In this document: positions 18,120-27,493 of the stretch, piece by piece | How positions within the stretch are numbered: the stretch's first letter is position 1 | Layout: each line of letters opens with the position of its first letter | Assembly (NCBI GenBank): GCA_036265005.1 | Contig: DATAPW010000397.1 | Location: forward strand, 1 to 64,000 | Length of the DNA stretch: 64,000 nt | DNA from: JAMXLO01 sp036265005 | Lineage (GTDB): Bacteria; Pseudomonadota; Alphaproteobacteria; Acetobacterales; Acetobacteraceae | Reading direction: 5' to 3' | Notes under the pieces: model-generated | Database searches by the model: none | Seen by the model: the letters and a program-made list of their open reading frames with translations, nothing else | What the model was told of the DNA's origin: nothing | Translations under genes and position numbers: made by a program

Positions 18120-18740
18120 GTGTGGTCGCTGATCAACGGCGCAGCCGATCTGGCCGCGCAGTATCCGAGCCTGGCGATCGCAATCGCCTTTGCCGCGGCC
18201 ATCATCGAGGCGGTAGCGGTACTCGGCATCATCATCCCCGGTACGCCGATCCTGATGGCAGTGGCTGCTGCCGCAGCGATGGCCGGCAATTCGATCATGC
18301 CGATCATTGTGGTCTCGATCATCGGCGCGGTCATCGGCGACTTCGTGTCATTCTGGCTGGGCCACCGGTTCCGCTTCCGGCTGCACGGCATGTGGCCATT
18401 TGCGACCAGGCCGACGCTGATCGGCCATGCCGAGAAGTTCTTCCATCGCTACGGCACGGCCAGCGTGGCGATCTGCCGTTTCATCCCGGTGCTGCGCTCG
18501 ACCGTGCCGCTGGTCGCCGGCATGGCGGGAATGATGCGGTCACGGTTCCTGCTGGCGAACGTGACCTCTGCCTTCGTCTGGGCTCCGGTGCATGTGGTGC
18601 CGGCGCAGTTTGCCGGCCTGTCGCTTGCCGACCTGCAAACCGGCGACTGGCAGAGCGCGGCGCTGTACGGCGCGGCACTGGTGGTGTTCACCTCGGGCGC
18701 CTGGCTGCTGCACCGCAGGGTGGTCCGCGCGCGCCCGTAA
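18120..18740 (+). CDS. DedA family (VTT domain) membrane protein
   Basis: About 206 residues from GTG 18120, behind GAGGGA; the frame upstream of it is not protein-like. Features are the re-entrant EAVAVLGIIIPGTPIL segment, GDFVSFWLGHRF, the CRFIPVLRSTVPLVAGMAGM motif with the conserved arginines, and a C-terminal TM. DedA proteins are inner-membrane proton-coupled flippases or scramblases for lipids such as undecaprenyl phosphate or phosphatidylethanolamine in some members. Which applies here is unknown. Confidence 0.82.
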   Translation: MWSLINGAADLAAQYPSLAIAIAFAAAIIEAVAVLGIIIPGTPILMAVAAAAAMAGNSIMPIIVVSIIGAVIGDFVSFWLGHRFRFRLHGMWPFATRPTLIGHAEKFFHRYGTASVAICRFIPVLRSTVPLVAGMAGMMRSRFLLANVTSAFVWAPVHVVPAQFAGLSLADLQTGDWQSAALYGAALVVFTSGAWLLHRRVVRARP

Positions 18741-18783
18741 CGCCAAGGTTTCGGCCATCACACCCGACAGAGTGCCGCGACGG

Positions 18784-18808
18784 ATGGCCGGACAAGCCCG
18801 GCCACGAC
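18784..18808. repeat. GGCCGGACAAGCCCGGCC palindrome, copy 2
   Basis: ATGGCCGGACAAGCCCGGCC with flanking ACGAC nearly matches the element at 11342-11370. It is in the gap between the convergent dedA and NCS2 genes, where it may act as a hairpin terminator. Confidence 0.5.
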
Positions 18809-18871
18809 GATTGCGATCAGCCGCCGAGCACCCTCGCAGGGTGGCTGAGCCGAAGGCGCAACCGACCGCCA

Positions 18872-20152
18872 TCATCCCCCCAGCACGAACCGCAGCAGCG
18901 ACAAGCCGGCAATCAGCCATACCGCGGCGGCAACCGCGGCGACCCGTCCGGCCGCGGCCTTCACCACGACATAAACGATGAACCCCAGCCCAATCCCCTC
19001 GGCGATCGAGAAGGTGAACGGGATGCCGATCGCCACCACCACCGCGGGCACGTATTCGGTGGCATCCTCCCAGTCGATATCGCGCAATGCGCGCGCCATC
19101 AGGCAGGCGACGAACACCAGCGCCGGCGCCGTGGCGAATGCCGGGATCGCGGTTGCCACCGGTGCGAAGAACAGCGTCAGCAGGAACATCACGGCGACGG
19201 TCACGGCGGTGAGGCCGGTGCGGCCGCCTGCCTGGATGCCGGCGGCGCTCTCGATGTAGCTGGTGGTCGTGCTGGTCCCCAGCATGGAGCCGATGATCGC
19301 ACCAAAACTGTCGGCCAGGAGTGCCTCGCGCAGCTTTGCCACCGTGCCGTCGGGCCGCATCAGTCCGGCGCGCTGCGTGGTGGCAATCAGCGTGCCGGCG
19401 TTGTCCAGCACATCGACCAGGAAGAACGTCAGCACCACGGTGGTGGCGCCGAGCGACAGCGCGCCGACGATGTCGAGGTTGAGGAATGTCGGCGCGAGCG
19501 AGGGCGGTGGCGAGACAAGCCCGGAGAACTGCGTCAGCCCGAACGGCAGGCCGAACGCGGCGGTGACCAGCACGCCGATCAGGATCGCGCCCGGTATGCC
19601 CCGTGCGGTCAGCCCGGCGATGATCAGGAAGCCCACGCAGGCGAACAATGTGGTCGGCGCCGCAAGATGGCCGAGTGTCACCAGCGTCTCCGGATTGCCG
19701 ATCACCACGCCCATTTCGTGCAGGCCGATCAAGCCGAGGAACAGGCCGATGCCGGCGCCGATGCCAAGCTTCAACGACATCGGAATGGCATTCACCAGCC
19801 ATTCGCGAATGTGCAGTACGCTGACGATGAGGAAAAGCACGCCCGACACGAACACCGCGCCCAACGCGACCTGCCAGGGCACGCCCATGCCCTTCACCAC
19901 GGTGAAGGTGAAGTAGGCGTTGAGCCCCATGCCAGGTGCGAGCGCCAACGGCAGATCCGCCAGCAGGCCCATCGCCGCGGAGCCGATCGCCGCGGCGATG
20001 CAGGTGGCGACGAACGCGGCGCCATGGTCGATCCCCGCGGCCGCCAGGATCTGCGGGTTGACCACGACGATGTAGGCCATCGTCAGGTACGTGGTGAGTC
20101 CGGCCAGCACCTCGGTGCGGACCGAAGTGCCCTGCTGGCGGAGGTCGAACAT
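18872..20152 (-). CDS. NCS2 family purine/xanthine permease (AzgA/GhxP type)
   Basis: About 426 residues starting at ATG 20152, ten bases after the stop of the lactonase gene; an in-frame GTG lies at 20179. The motifs are typical of the COG2252 branch: TYLTMAYIVVVNPQIL, LAPGMGLNAYFTFTVV, FLVDVLDNAGTL and TSTTTSYIESAAGI. Transporters of this branch import adenine, guanine or hypoxanthine by proton symport. Its place at the end of a sugar-acid operon is unexpected, and a different substrate cannot be excluded. Confidence 0.88.
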   Translation of the reverse strand: MFDLRQQGTSVRTEVLAGLTTYLTMAYIVVVNPQILAAAGIDHGAAFVATCIAAAIGSAAMGLLADLPLALAPGMGLNAYFTFTVVKGMGVPWQVALGAVFVSGVLFLIVSVLHIREWLVNAIPMSLKLGIGAGIGLFLGLIGLHEMGVVIGNPETLVTLGHLAAPTTLFACVGFLIIAGLTARGIPGAILIGVLVTAAFGLPFGLTQFSGLVSPPPSLAPTFLNLDIVGALSLGATTVVLTFFLVDVLDNAGTLIATTQRAGLMRPDGTVAKLREALLADSFGAIIGSMLGTSTTTSYIESAAGIQAGGRTGLTAVTVAVMFLLTLFFAPVATAIPAFATAPALVFVACLMARALRDIDWEDATEYVPAVVVAIGIPFTFSIAEGIGLGFIVYVVVKAAAGRVAAVAAAVWLIAGLSLLRFVLGG

Positions 20153-20162
20153 ACGCGAAGCG

Positions 20163-21098
<936 letters not shown>

Positions 21099-21145
21099 GG
21101 TCGTGTTTCCCCCGTTGTTGCGCGGATGATGCTGGCGAGGCGCAG

Positions 21146-21454
21146 TTACCGCAAGCCGGCGCGCTGCAGGTGTGGTGCGAGGCGGCGGGTCAGCGCGAGG
21201 CCCAGCATCCGGTAGTCGCTGGCCAGCGACCAAAGCGGATGGCCGAACGTCTCCGGGCGATTGCGTTCGACGGCGACGTGCGCGGTCCAGGCGAAAGCGT
21301 AGCCGATCAGCGGTGCGGCAATCAGCCAGCGCCAGTCTCGCGCGGCCAAGAGGAGCGCGGCGAGTGCCAGCAGGCTGCCAGTGTAATGCACGGCGCGAGT
21401 TGCCGGCTGCGCGTGGGCGCGAAGATAGCGCAGCCAGAAATCATCGTAGGTCAT
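21146..21454 (-). CDS. Mpo1-like / DUF962 membrane protein
   Basis: About 102 residues from ATG 21454, placed to leave out a GC-palindrome-encoded N-terminal extension. Features are FWLRYLRAHAQPATRAVHYTG, two TM helices, and the conserved AHVAVERNRPETFGHPLWSL. Yeast Mpo1 (same family) is an iron-dependent dioxygenase that alpha-oxidises 2-hydroxy fatty acids, with conserved histidines. The H-x-x-G and H-x-x-V-E-x-N segments are present here. Its position between a sugar SDR and a lactonase is probably only operon hitch-hiking. Confidence 0.78.
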   Translation of the reverse strand: MTYDDFWLRYLRAHAQPATRAVHYTGSLLALAALLLAARDWRWLIAAPLIGYAFAWTAHVAVERNRPETFGHPLWSLASDYRMLGLALTRRLAPHLQRAGLR

Positions 21455-21462
21455 ACGAGACC

Positions 21463-21540
21463 CCCACCCCAGCCCTTGCCCGCTGCGCGGGAGAGGATGC
21501 GGAACACTCCCTCTCCCGCGCGGCGGAGGGTTGGAGTGGG
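21463..21540. repeat. Long C/G inverted repeat
   Basis: The left arm (21463-21497, CCCACCCCAGCCCTTGCC...) and the right arm (21508-21540, ending GAGGGTTGGAGTGGG) are about 35 and 33 bases and pair with a few mismatches around a 10-base loop. It fills the gap between the XylB-like gene and the Mpo1-like gene inside a presumed operon. There it could stabilise or attenuate the transcript. Confidence 0.6.
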
Positions 21541-21556
21541 TCGTATCGCGCAATCC

Positions 21557-22327
21557 CTACGACCGCCCCGCATCCACCACCCATAATTGCGCCGTGCACA
21601 TCCGGCTGTCGTCCGACGCCAGCCACAACACCATCCGCGTCACGTCCGCCGGCACCAGCTTGGTCTTCAGGCACTGGCTGCGCAGCAGGTTCTCCTCGCC
21701 CTCCGGCGTCAGCCACAAGCGGATCTGCCGCTCCGTCATGATCCACCCGGGGATCACCGTATTCACCCGAATCCCATCCGGTCCGAGATCGCGTGCCATG
21801 CCGCGCGACAGGCCTTCGACTCCCGCCTTCGATGTGGTGTAGGCCGGCATGCCGCCTTGCGCCGCGTGCCAGCTCACCGAACCGAAATTGATGATGGAAC
21901 CGCCGCCGGCCGCGCGCATCATCGGCGCCACGGCCTGGATGGCGAAGAACTGGTGACGCAGGTTGGTCGCCAGCCGTTCGTCCCAGTATTCGACAGTCAC
22001 ATCCTCGAACTTGTGCCGCTGGTCGTGCGCCGCGTTGTTCACGAGCACGGTGATCTGCCCCAGCCGTTCGCCAACGGCGGCAATCGCGGCCCGCAGCGCA
22101 TCGATGTCCTTCAGGTCGCAATGCTGGTAGAACGGCATCGCGTGCCCTGCCGCCTCGACCCTGGCGCACACCTCGCGCGCGGCATCGTCGGCGATATCGA
22201 CGAACGCCACCTTCGCACCCTGCTCGGCGAATTGCGCCACGTGCTCGGCGCCGATGCCGCTGGCGCCGCCGGTGATGAACACGACGCGGTCGCGCAGGCT
22301 TGGATAGACTGCGAATTGTCCGCTCAT
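21557..22327 (-). CDS. Short-chain dehydrogenase, D-xylose 1-dehydrogenase (XylB)-like
   Basis: The 256-residue SDR shows the glycine motif TGGASGIGAEH, VDIADD after beta-2, LVNNAAHDQRHKFEDVT, FGSVSWHAA with the catalytic serine, YTTSKAGVEG, and a C-terminal SDDSRMCTAQLWVVDAG. The segments DRHK-like, YWDER, NLRH, FGS-SWH and QCLK follow those I recall from Caulobacter XylB closely, more than generic SDRs. It would oxidise D-xylose or a similar aldose to the lactone in the cytosol with NAD. The start ATG overlaps the gluconokinase stop as ATGA. Confidence 0.83.
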   Translation of the reverse strand: MSGQFAVYPSLRDRVVFITGGASGIGAEHVAQFAEQGAKVAFVDIADDAAREVCARVEAAGHAMPFYQHCDLKDIDALRAAIAAVGERLGQITVLVNNAAHDQRHKFEDVTVEYWDERLATNLRHQFFAIQAVAPMMRAAGGGSIINFGSVSWHAAQGGMPAYTTSKAGVEGLSRGMARDLGPDGIRVNTVIPGWIMTERQIRLWLTPEGEENLLRSQCLKTKLVPADVTRMVLWLASDDSRMCTAQLWVVDAGRS

Positions 22328-22830
22328 CCCGTGCGCTCCTTCAGTTTCCTCACCACATCATCGACAATCTCGTCCGGTGTGGGTTCAATCGAGACCACGA
22401 CCGGATGTTCGTCATCACCAGGCTCTTCCAGCGTGGCGAACTGGCTGTCCAAGAGCGCCGGTGGCATGAAATGCCCCTTGCGCGCCGCCATGCGCCTGGC
22501 GATCAGCTCCTTCGAGCCTTGCAGGTACACCAGCACCACATCGATCCGATCACCCACCAGTATGGCGCGATAGGCGCGCTTCAATGCCGAGCTGGTAACC
22601 ACCGCGGATTCACCGCGCGCCCGGATCGCATCGATCTCGGCAGCGATCGCCCGCAGCCAGGGCCAGCGGTCCTCATCCGTCAGCGGCGTGCCCGACTTCA
22701 TTTTCGCGACGTTCTCCGGTGGATGGAAGTCGTCGCCCTCCACCAGCCGCCAGCCCTCGCGCTCCGCGACGCGCTGGGCAATCGTCGTCTTGCCGCTGCC
22801 GGAGACGCCCATCATCAGCGCAACGGTCAT
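22324..22830 (-). CDS. gntK: Gluconokinase
   Basis: The 168-residue kinase begins MTVALMMGVSGSGKTTI, its P-loop. It follows the family pattern: EGDDFHPPENVAKMKSGTPL and DEDRWPWL, TSSALKRAYRAIL, and the lid segment GHFMPPALLDSQFATLEEP. It phosphorylates D-gluconate to 6-phosphogluconate. It overlaps the preceding Gnd gene and the following SDR gene by four bases each, so translation is coupled across all three. The product is the substrate of the Gnd protein encoded immediately upstream. Confidence 0.93.
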   Translation of the reverse strand: MTVALMMGVSGSGKTTIAQRVAEREGWRLVEGDDFHPPENVAKMKSGTPLTDEDRWPWLRAIAAEIDAIRARGESAVVTSSALKRAYRAILVGDRIDVVLVYLQGSKELIARRMAARKGHFMPPALLDSQFATLEEPGDDEHPVVVSIEPTPDEIVDDVVRKLKERTG

Positions 22831-23813
22831 GATATCGGCGCCGGCGGTTCCACATGTCCGCCGAAGCCGAACCGCATGGCGGACAGCACCTTCTCGGCAA
22901 ACGTGTGCTCCTGGCGCGAACGGAACCGCGTGAACAGCGATGCGGCCAGCACGTCCGCCGGCACGGCTTCCTCGATCGCCGCCTCGATGGTCCAGCGTCC
23001 CTCGCCGGAATCGTCCACCACACCGGAGAAGTGCTCCAGCGTCGGATCCTTCGCCAGTGCCGACGCCGTCAGGTCGAGCAGCCACGATGTCACCACGCTG
23101 CCGCGCCGCCATACCTCGGCGATGTCGGCGACCTTCAGCTCGAAGCGCTCATCCGCCGGCAGCTTGTCCGAGGCGCGGTTGCGCAGGATATCGAAGCCTT
23201 CCGCCATCGCCTGCATCATGCCGTATTCGATGCCATTGTGGATCATCTTGACGAAGTGCCCCGCGCCGCATGGGCCGGCATGGATGTAGCCCTGTTCCGC
23301 GCGCAGATCGTGACCCTCGCGCCCCACGGTGCGCTCGATCGAGCCGATGCCTGGCGCCAGCGCGGAAAAGATCGGATCGAGATGGTCCACCGCCGCCTTC
23401 TCGCCGCCGATCATCAGGCAGTAGCCGCGCTCCAGCCCCCACACGCCGCCCGACGTGCCGCAATCGACGTAGCGGATGCCCTTCGGCGCCAGTTCCCTGG
23501 CGCGGCGGACATCGTCCTTGTAGTTGGAATTGCCGCCATCGATGATGATGTCGCCGGCCTCCATCATCTGGCCGAGTTGCGCGATCGTCTGTTCGGTGAT
23601 GCGGCCGGACGGCAACATCACCCACACCGCGCGCGGCGTCTGCAAGGCCTGCACGACACCCTGCAGCGATCCGACGCCCTGCGCGCCTTCCTTGCCGAGA
23701 CCCTGCACGGCGGATGCGTTGGCATCCCACACCACGCAGGAATGACCGGCACGCATCAGGCGGCGGGAAATGTTGGCACCCATGCGCCCCAGGCCGATTA
23801 CGCCGATCTGCAT
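22827..23813 (-). CDS. gnd: 6-phosphogluconate dehydrogenase, decarboxylating (short GndA type)
   Basis: About 328 residues from ATG 23813 behind GGAGG; the frame upstream runs through an intergenic hairpin. It has the Rossmann motif IGVIGLGRMGANI, DGGNSNYKDD, the CGTSGGVWGL substrate loop, and the catalytic lysine segment GAGHFVKMIHNGIEYGMM. The length fits the short NAD-linked YqeC/GndA class rather than the 470-residue NADP class. It converts 6-phosphogluconate to ribulose 5-phosphate and CO2, so gluconate entering through GntK could be fully oxidised. It is the first gene of a six-gene minus-strand set ending with the NCS2 permease. Confidence 0.9.
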   Translation of the reverse strand: MQIGVIGLGRMGANISRRLMRAGHSCVVWDANASAVQGLGKEGAQGVGSLQGVVQALQTPRAVWVMLPSGRITEQTIAQLGQMMEAGDIIIDGGNSNYKDDVRRARELAPKGIRYVDCGTSGGVWGLERGYCLMIGGEKAAVDHLDPIFSALAPGIGSIERTVGREGHDLRAEQGYIHAGPCGAGHFVKMIHNGIEYGMMQAMAEGFDILRNRASDKLPADERFELKVADIAEVWRRGSVVTSWLLDLTASALAKDPTLEHFSGVVDDSGEGRWTIEAAIEEAVPADVLAASLFTRFRSRQEHTFAEKVLSAMRFGFGGHVEPPAPIS

Positions 23814-23841
23814 TCCAACCTCCGTGTGGCCGTGGAGACTG

Positions 23842-23871
23842 CCCTCCCCCTCCCGCAAAGGGAGGGGAGGG
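23842..23871. repeat. CCCTCCCCCTCCC hairpin
   Basis: Arms at 23842-23854 and 23860-23871 pair around a 5-base GCAAA loop. It lies between the amidohydrolase stop and the gnd start, both on the minus strand, so it could end the upstream transcript or isolate the gnd operon. Confidence 0.5.
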
Positions 23872-23910
23872 TGAAGCCAGAACAGTGCACTTGCACCGAC
23901 TGCGGATCCA

Positions 23911-25038
23911 TCACCCGTGCCACCAACGCCCGCCCAGCACGATGCCGCGGCACGCCAGCCTCTGCTCGGCAATGAGCTTCTCGCCCATCACGTCCTCGAG
24001 TTCGAACAGTCCCTGTTCCAGCGTCAGCACCGTTGCGTCGCCGAGCAGGCCGGGCCGCAACGTGCCGCGATCCTGCAGCCGCACCGCACGCGCCGGATTG
24101 ATCGTGGTGGCACGGATCACCTCCGGCAAGGGCACGCCCAGTACCAGGAACTTCGACATCGTCGTCAGCAGGTCGTAGGCCGGACCGTCGATCGAAACGA
24201 CATGGATGTCGGACGAGATCACGTCAGGCAGGAAGCCCTGCTGCAACATCGCCATCGCCGTCTGGTAGCCGAACGAGCCTTTGCCGTGGCCGATATCGAA
24301 GATCACGCCGCGCTCGCGCGCCGCCAGCACGTCGTCATGCACCGCGCCGTCCGGCGCGACCGGCGTGTTGGGAAATGGGCGAAAGCAATGCGTCAGGATG
24401 TCACCCTTGCGCAGACGCGGCATCACGTCGGAGCGGTATGGCGGCGGCGCATCGAGATGCGTCATCAGCGGCAGGCCGGCGTGTTCGGCAACCTCCAGCG
24501 CCATCTCCATCGGCGCGATGCCCGACGCGCCGGATGCGTTGCCGCCGACGCGCACCTTGATGCCAACGACAAGATCCGAGTCCGCCTTCGCCACGTCCAG
24601 GCATACCCGCGGATTGAGCAACGCCAGGTCACGGCATTCGCCGACGTTGATGTCCTTCGACAGGGCGAAGATGCCGGCGAACGAGATGTTCAGGAACGGC
24701 AGGATGCGCACCTCGGACCGTTCGATGACATGGCGGCGAAAGCCCTTCAGGTTGCCCGGGCCGGCGGACCCCGCATCGATCAACGTGGTAAGGCCGCTCG
24801 ACTTTGCATAATCGTCCGGATCGACACCGAGTGACGTGCCGCCCCAATAGACATGGGTATGGAGATCGATCAGCCCCGGCACCACAATCAGGCCGGAGAC
24901 ATCGCGCGTCTGTTTGCCGCCGGCGAGGTCCGGGCCGAGTTCGGCGACGCTGCCGTCGCTGAACGCGACGTCGAGTTTGGCATCCACGCCGGCCGCCGGA
25001 TCGATGACCCGACCACCCTTCAGTACCAGATCAAACAA
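23911..25038 (-). CDS. Amidohydrolase/deacetylase family metallohydrolase
   Basis: About 375 residues. The start is taken as TTG at 25038 because GGGAGGA lies just upstream and the family begins with a DLVLKGGRVIDP segment; the longer frame to 25161 has no such support. Metal and catalytic residues are visible: VPGLIDLHTHVYWG, GIKVRVGG with a probable carbamylated lysine, THLDAPPP, THCFRPFPN and ISSDIHV. The protein belongs to the EF_0837/DgaE-type amidohydrolases (dihydroorotase-like fold). Substrate is unknown; an N-acyl or cyclic amide is likely. It is divergent from the aminotransferase gene across 73 bases, so the two may act on one pathway. Confidence 0.8.
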   Translation of the reverse strand: MFDLVLKGGRVIDPAAGVDAKLDVAFSDGSVAELGPDLAGGKQTRDVSGLIVVPGLIDLHTHVYWGGTSLGVDPDDYAKSSGLTTLIDAGSAGPGNLKGFRRHVIERSEVRILPFLNISFAGIFALSKDINVGECRDLALLNPRVCLDVAKADSDLVVGIKVRVGGNASGASGIAPMEMALEVAEHAGLPLMTHLDAPPPYRSDVMPRLRKGDILTHCFRPFPNTPVAPDGAVHDDVLAARERGVIFDIGHGKGSFGYQTAMAMLQQGFLPDVISSDIHVVSIDGPAYDLLTTMSKFLVLGVPLPEVIRATTINPARAVRLQDRGTLRPGLLGDATVLTLEQGLFELEDVMGEKLIAEQRLACRGIVLGGRWWHG

Positions 25039-25111
25039 TGGCCATCCTCCCTCTCGCCAACCCTGCCACAGCGGGGCAGTATGGCAAGCGCAACCTCCGA
25101 CGAGGCCGGTT

Positions 25112-26503
25112 ATGAACGACGTCGCCACCGACCAACGCACCAATTCCCGTATCATCGCCACCTATCGCGAGCGCACGCCAGGATCGGCGTCGCTGGCGCG
25201 CGAAGCAGGCGAACTGTTCCCGAGCGGGATCACGCATGACGCCCGCAACGTCGATCCGTACGGGGTGTTCATCCAGCGCGCCGAAGGCCCGCACAAATGG
25301 GACGTCGATGGCAACCGGTATATCGACTATTTCGGCGGCCATGGTGCGCTGCTGCTGGGCCACCGCCACCCGGCAGTGACCGCTGCGGTCCGCGAGGCGT
25401 TCGATGAGGGCACACAGTTCGGCGCGTCGCACCCGCGCGAGGTGCAATGGGCGCATGCCATCCAGCGTCTGGTGCCATCGGCCGAGCGCATCCGCTTCAC
25501 CTCGTCCGGCACCGAGGCGACCTTGATGGCAGTGCGGCTGGCGCGCGCGTTCACCGGCCGCCAGACCCTGCTGCGGTTCAAGGGCCATTTCCATGGCTGG
25601 CACGACCAGATGGCCAGCGGCTACACCAACCACTTCGACGGCTCGCCGACGCCGGGCGTGCTGCCTGGCGTGGCCGAGAAGTCGATCCTGCTCAATCCCG
25701 GCGACGTGGCGGCGGTGCGCGCCGCGTTCGCCAGCGACCACGACATTGCGGCAGTGATCTACGAGCCGACCGGATCATCGTTCGGCCAGGTGCCGCTGGG
25801 CGCCGAGTTCGCCCAGGAACTGCGCCGGCTTTGCACGCAGCATGGCGCGCTGCTGATCTTCGACGAAGTGGTGACGGGATTCCGCGCCACGAAGGGCGGC
25901 GCACAGGGGGCGTTCGGCGTGCGGCCGGACCTGTCCAGCTTTGCCAAAATCGTCGCCGGCGGGTTGCCGGGGGCGTGCGTGGCTGGTCGGAAGGACGTGC
26001 TCGACCTGCTGGACTTCCAGGTGGCGGCCCGGACCGGGCGCGAGAAGATCTCGCATCCCGGCACCTTCAACGCCAATCCGGTGTCGGCCGCGGCCGGCAC
26101 CGCGGCACTGACGGTGATCGCCGAGACCGATGCGTCGGATCACGCGTCGGCCACCGCGGCCGATCTGCGCGAGAAGCTGAACGCGGTGCTGGACGCGGAA
26201 CGCGTGAAGTGGGCGGTGTACGGCACGTATTCCGGGTTCCACCTGTTCGTCAATCCGAGCGGACTCGATATCGGGCCGTACAGCTTCGATCCGACGAAGA
26301 TCCCGCTGGAGGACATGAAGAACCAGCCGAAGACCCTGGTGAACCGGCTGCGGCTGGCGATGCTGGTGAACGGCGTGGACCTCAATCCGCGCGGCGGCGG
26401 GTTGCTGTCGTGCACGCATACCGCGGAGGATGTCGCGAACACCACCGCGGCGTTCCGCGAGGCGGTGAAGATGCTGAAGCAGGAAGGCGAATTGCCGAAC
26501 TAG
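25112..26503 (+). CDS. Class III aminotransferase, glutamate-1-semialdehyde aminomutase-like
   Basis: About 463 residues from ATG 25112 with GAGG six bases upstream. PLP-enzyme features are the FTSSGTEATLMAVRLARAFTG loop, KGHFHGWHD, the LLIFDEVVTGFR aspartate and the Schiff-base lysine in SFAKIVAGGLPG. The pattern is that of GSAM-like aspartate aminotransferase family proteins, not the heme enzyme HemL itself: it lacks hem neighbours and has an unusual extra C-terminal segment around SFDPTKIPLEDMKNQ. It transfers or migrates an amino group; the substrate is unknown. The divergent amidohydrolase suggests use of an amide-derived amine. Confidence 0.83.
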   Translation: MNDVATDQRTNSRIIATYRERTPGSASLAREAGELFPSGITHDARNVDPYGVFIQRAEGPHKWDVDGNRYIDYFGGHGALLLGHRHPAVTAAVREAFDEGTQFGASHPREVQWAHAIQRLVPSAERIRFTSSGTEATLMAVRLARAFTGRQTLLRFKGHFHGWHDQMASGYTNHFDGSPTPGVLPGVAEKSILLNPGDVAAVRAAFASDHDIAAVIYEPTGSSFGQVPLGAEFAQELRRLCTQHGALLIFDEVVTGFRATKGGAQGAFGVRPDLSSFAKIVAGGLPGACVAGRKDVLDLLDFQVAARTGREKISHPGTFNANPVSAAAGTAALTVIAETDASDHASATAADLREKLNAVLDAERVKWAVYGTYSGFHLFVNPSGLDIGPYSFDPTKIPLEDMKNQPKTLVNRLRLAMLVNGVDLNPRGGGLLSCTHTAEDVANTTAAFREAVKMLKQEGELPN

Positions 26504-26510
26504 ACAGGGC

Positions 26511-26555
26511 GTGGGTGACGCTGCGCCAGCCCAGCGTTAGCGCAGCGTAACCCAC
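26511..26555. repeat. GTGGGTGACGCTGCGC inverted repeat
   Basis: Arms 26511-26526 and 26540-26555 are 16 bases and pair with one mismatch around a 13-base loop. It lies between the convergent aminotransferase and hotdog genes. It resembles the GTGGGTTACGCTGCGC element common between proteobacterial genes and may serve as a terminator. Confidence 0.6.
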
Positions 26556-26561
26556 CAACCC

Positions 26562-27365
26562 TCAAGCCGCCTCCGCCAACTGCCGCGGCAGGTAGATCGC
26601 GGTGTGCGTCACCCGCGCGAGCGGCGTCCGCTCATTCGCCAGCACCAGGGCATCGACTTCGACGAACTTGTGCCCCTTGTGGACGTAGTTCTTGGTGACG
26701 CGCGCACGCGCGCTCAGCGTGTCGCCGATATGGGCGATGCCGAGGTTCTGCACGTCGCTGCCGACATGCATCCATGCCGGCAGCACGACGTTGTGCGACA
26801 ATACCCAGTTGCAGCAGCGCAGGATCGTGCCGGGGTGCACGATGCCTTCTGCCGCGTAGAGCGGGTCCGTCTCACGCGTATCCGACAAATCCTGTGCATG
26901 AAACTCCGCTGTCACCACCAGCGGATGCATGCCGAGCCAGCTGCCGACGGCGAGCGAATGCTCATCGGCCGGCGGACGCGCGTCATGCGCCGGCGGTGTC
27001 GCCGACTGGAATTCCGCCAGCGATGGGGCGACGACAGCACTCGGCAAGTTGGCGGCACCGGTCGCGCACAGCACTCCCTTGCTGTGCACGAACAGCGCGA
27101 GGCCATCGGCGGTCTGCTCCGCGGTGATCTCGGCGATGTCGCCCTCATACACCGGCTTGGCGAACTTGCAGTTGCCGGTGCCCTGCTCCAGCCACGCACG
27201 ACCCCAATGTGCAGCCGGCAGATGCGTCATGTAGGCGTAGACGTGCACGCCACCCACAAGCCCTCCGGTGAAGCCAAAGCGTCGTGCGGTGGCATCGTCG
27301 TGGATCTTGTTCTCGGACGCCTTTGCGGTGTTGTACGCCGACACGTGGTATGGCTTGAGGGTCAT
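26562..27365 (-). CDS. Double-hotdog (MaoC-like) protein
   Basis: The 267-residue protein starts at ATG 27365 behind AAGGAAA. It has two hotdog-like halves: residues about 1-105 with FGFTGGLVGGVHVYAYMTHL and KFAKPVYEGD, and residues about 140-260 with GIVHPGTILRCCNWVLSHN, AHIGDTLSARARV and VHKGHKFVEVDALVLAN. The fold belongs to MaoC-type acyl-CoA hydratases/dehydratases. A hydratase asparate-histidine pair is not obvious by eye, so activity is uncertain. It sits beside acyl-CoA genes further along, but no direct operon partner is clear. Confidence 0.7.
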   Translation of the reverse strand: MTLKPYHVSAYNTAKASENKIHDDATARRFGFTGGLVGGVHVYAYMTHLPAAHWGRAWLEQGTGNCKFAKPVYEGDIAEITAEQTADGLALFVHSKGVLCATGAANLPSAVVAPSLAEFQSATPPAHDARPPADEHSLAVGSWLGMHPLVVTAEFHAQDLSDTRETDPLYAAEGIVHPGTILRCCNWVLSHNVVLPAWMHVGSDVQNLGIAHIGDTLSARARVTKNYVHKGHKFVEVDALVLANERTPLARVTHTAIYLPRQLAEAA

Positions 27366-27395
27366 TGTCGCATTTCCTTCATTGGGGCCGCGGGC

Positions 27396-27481
27396 GGCGG
27401 AATGCGCAGCGCTTGTCCGCCCTACATCGCCGCGTTGGACCCCGTTACCATGTAGGGCGGAAAAGCGCAGCGCATTCTGCC
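27396..27481. repeat. Large palindromic element, copy A (GGCGGAATGCG... family)
   Basis: Two 32-base arms, 27396-27427 and 27450-27481, are imperfect reverse complements around a 22-base loop. The right arm reads ATGTAGGGCGGAAAAGCGCA at its start. Copy B is at 50397-50479 and a half-element at 9255-9282. It fills the gap between the hotdog and VOC genes and looks like a REP/BIME-type repeat. Confidence 0.75.
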
Positions 27482-27493
27482 ACGCTCAAGCCT

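Noticed and set aside
21146..21553. Long start for the Mpo1-like protein (ATG at 21553)
   Set aside because: The additional 33 residues are encoded by the C/G inverted repeat and are not protein-like; ATG 21454 fits the family start.
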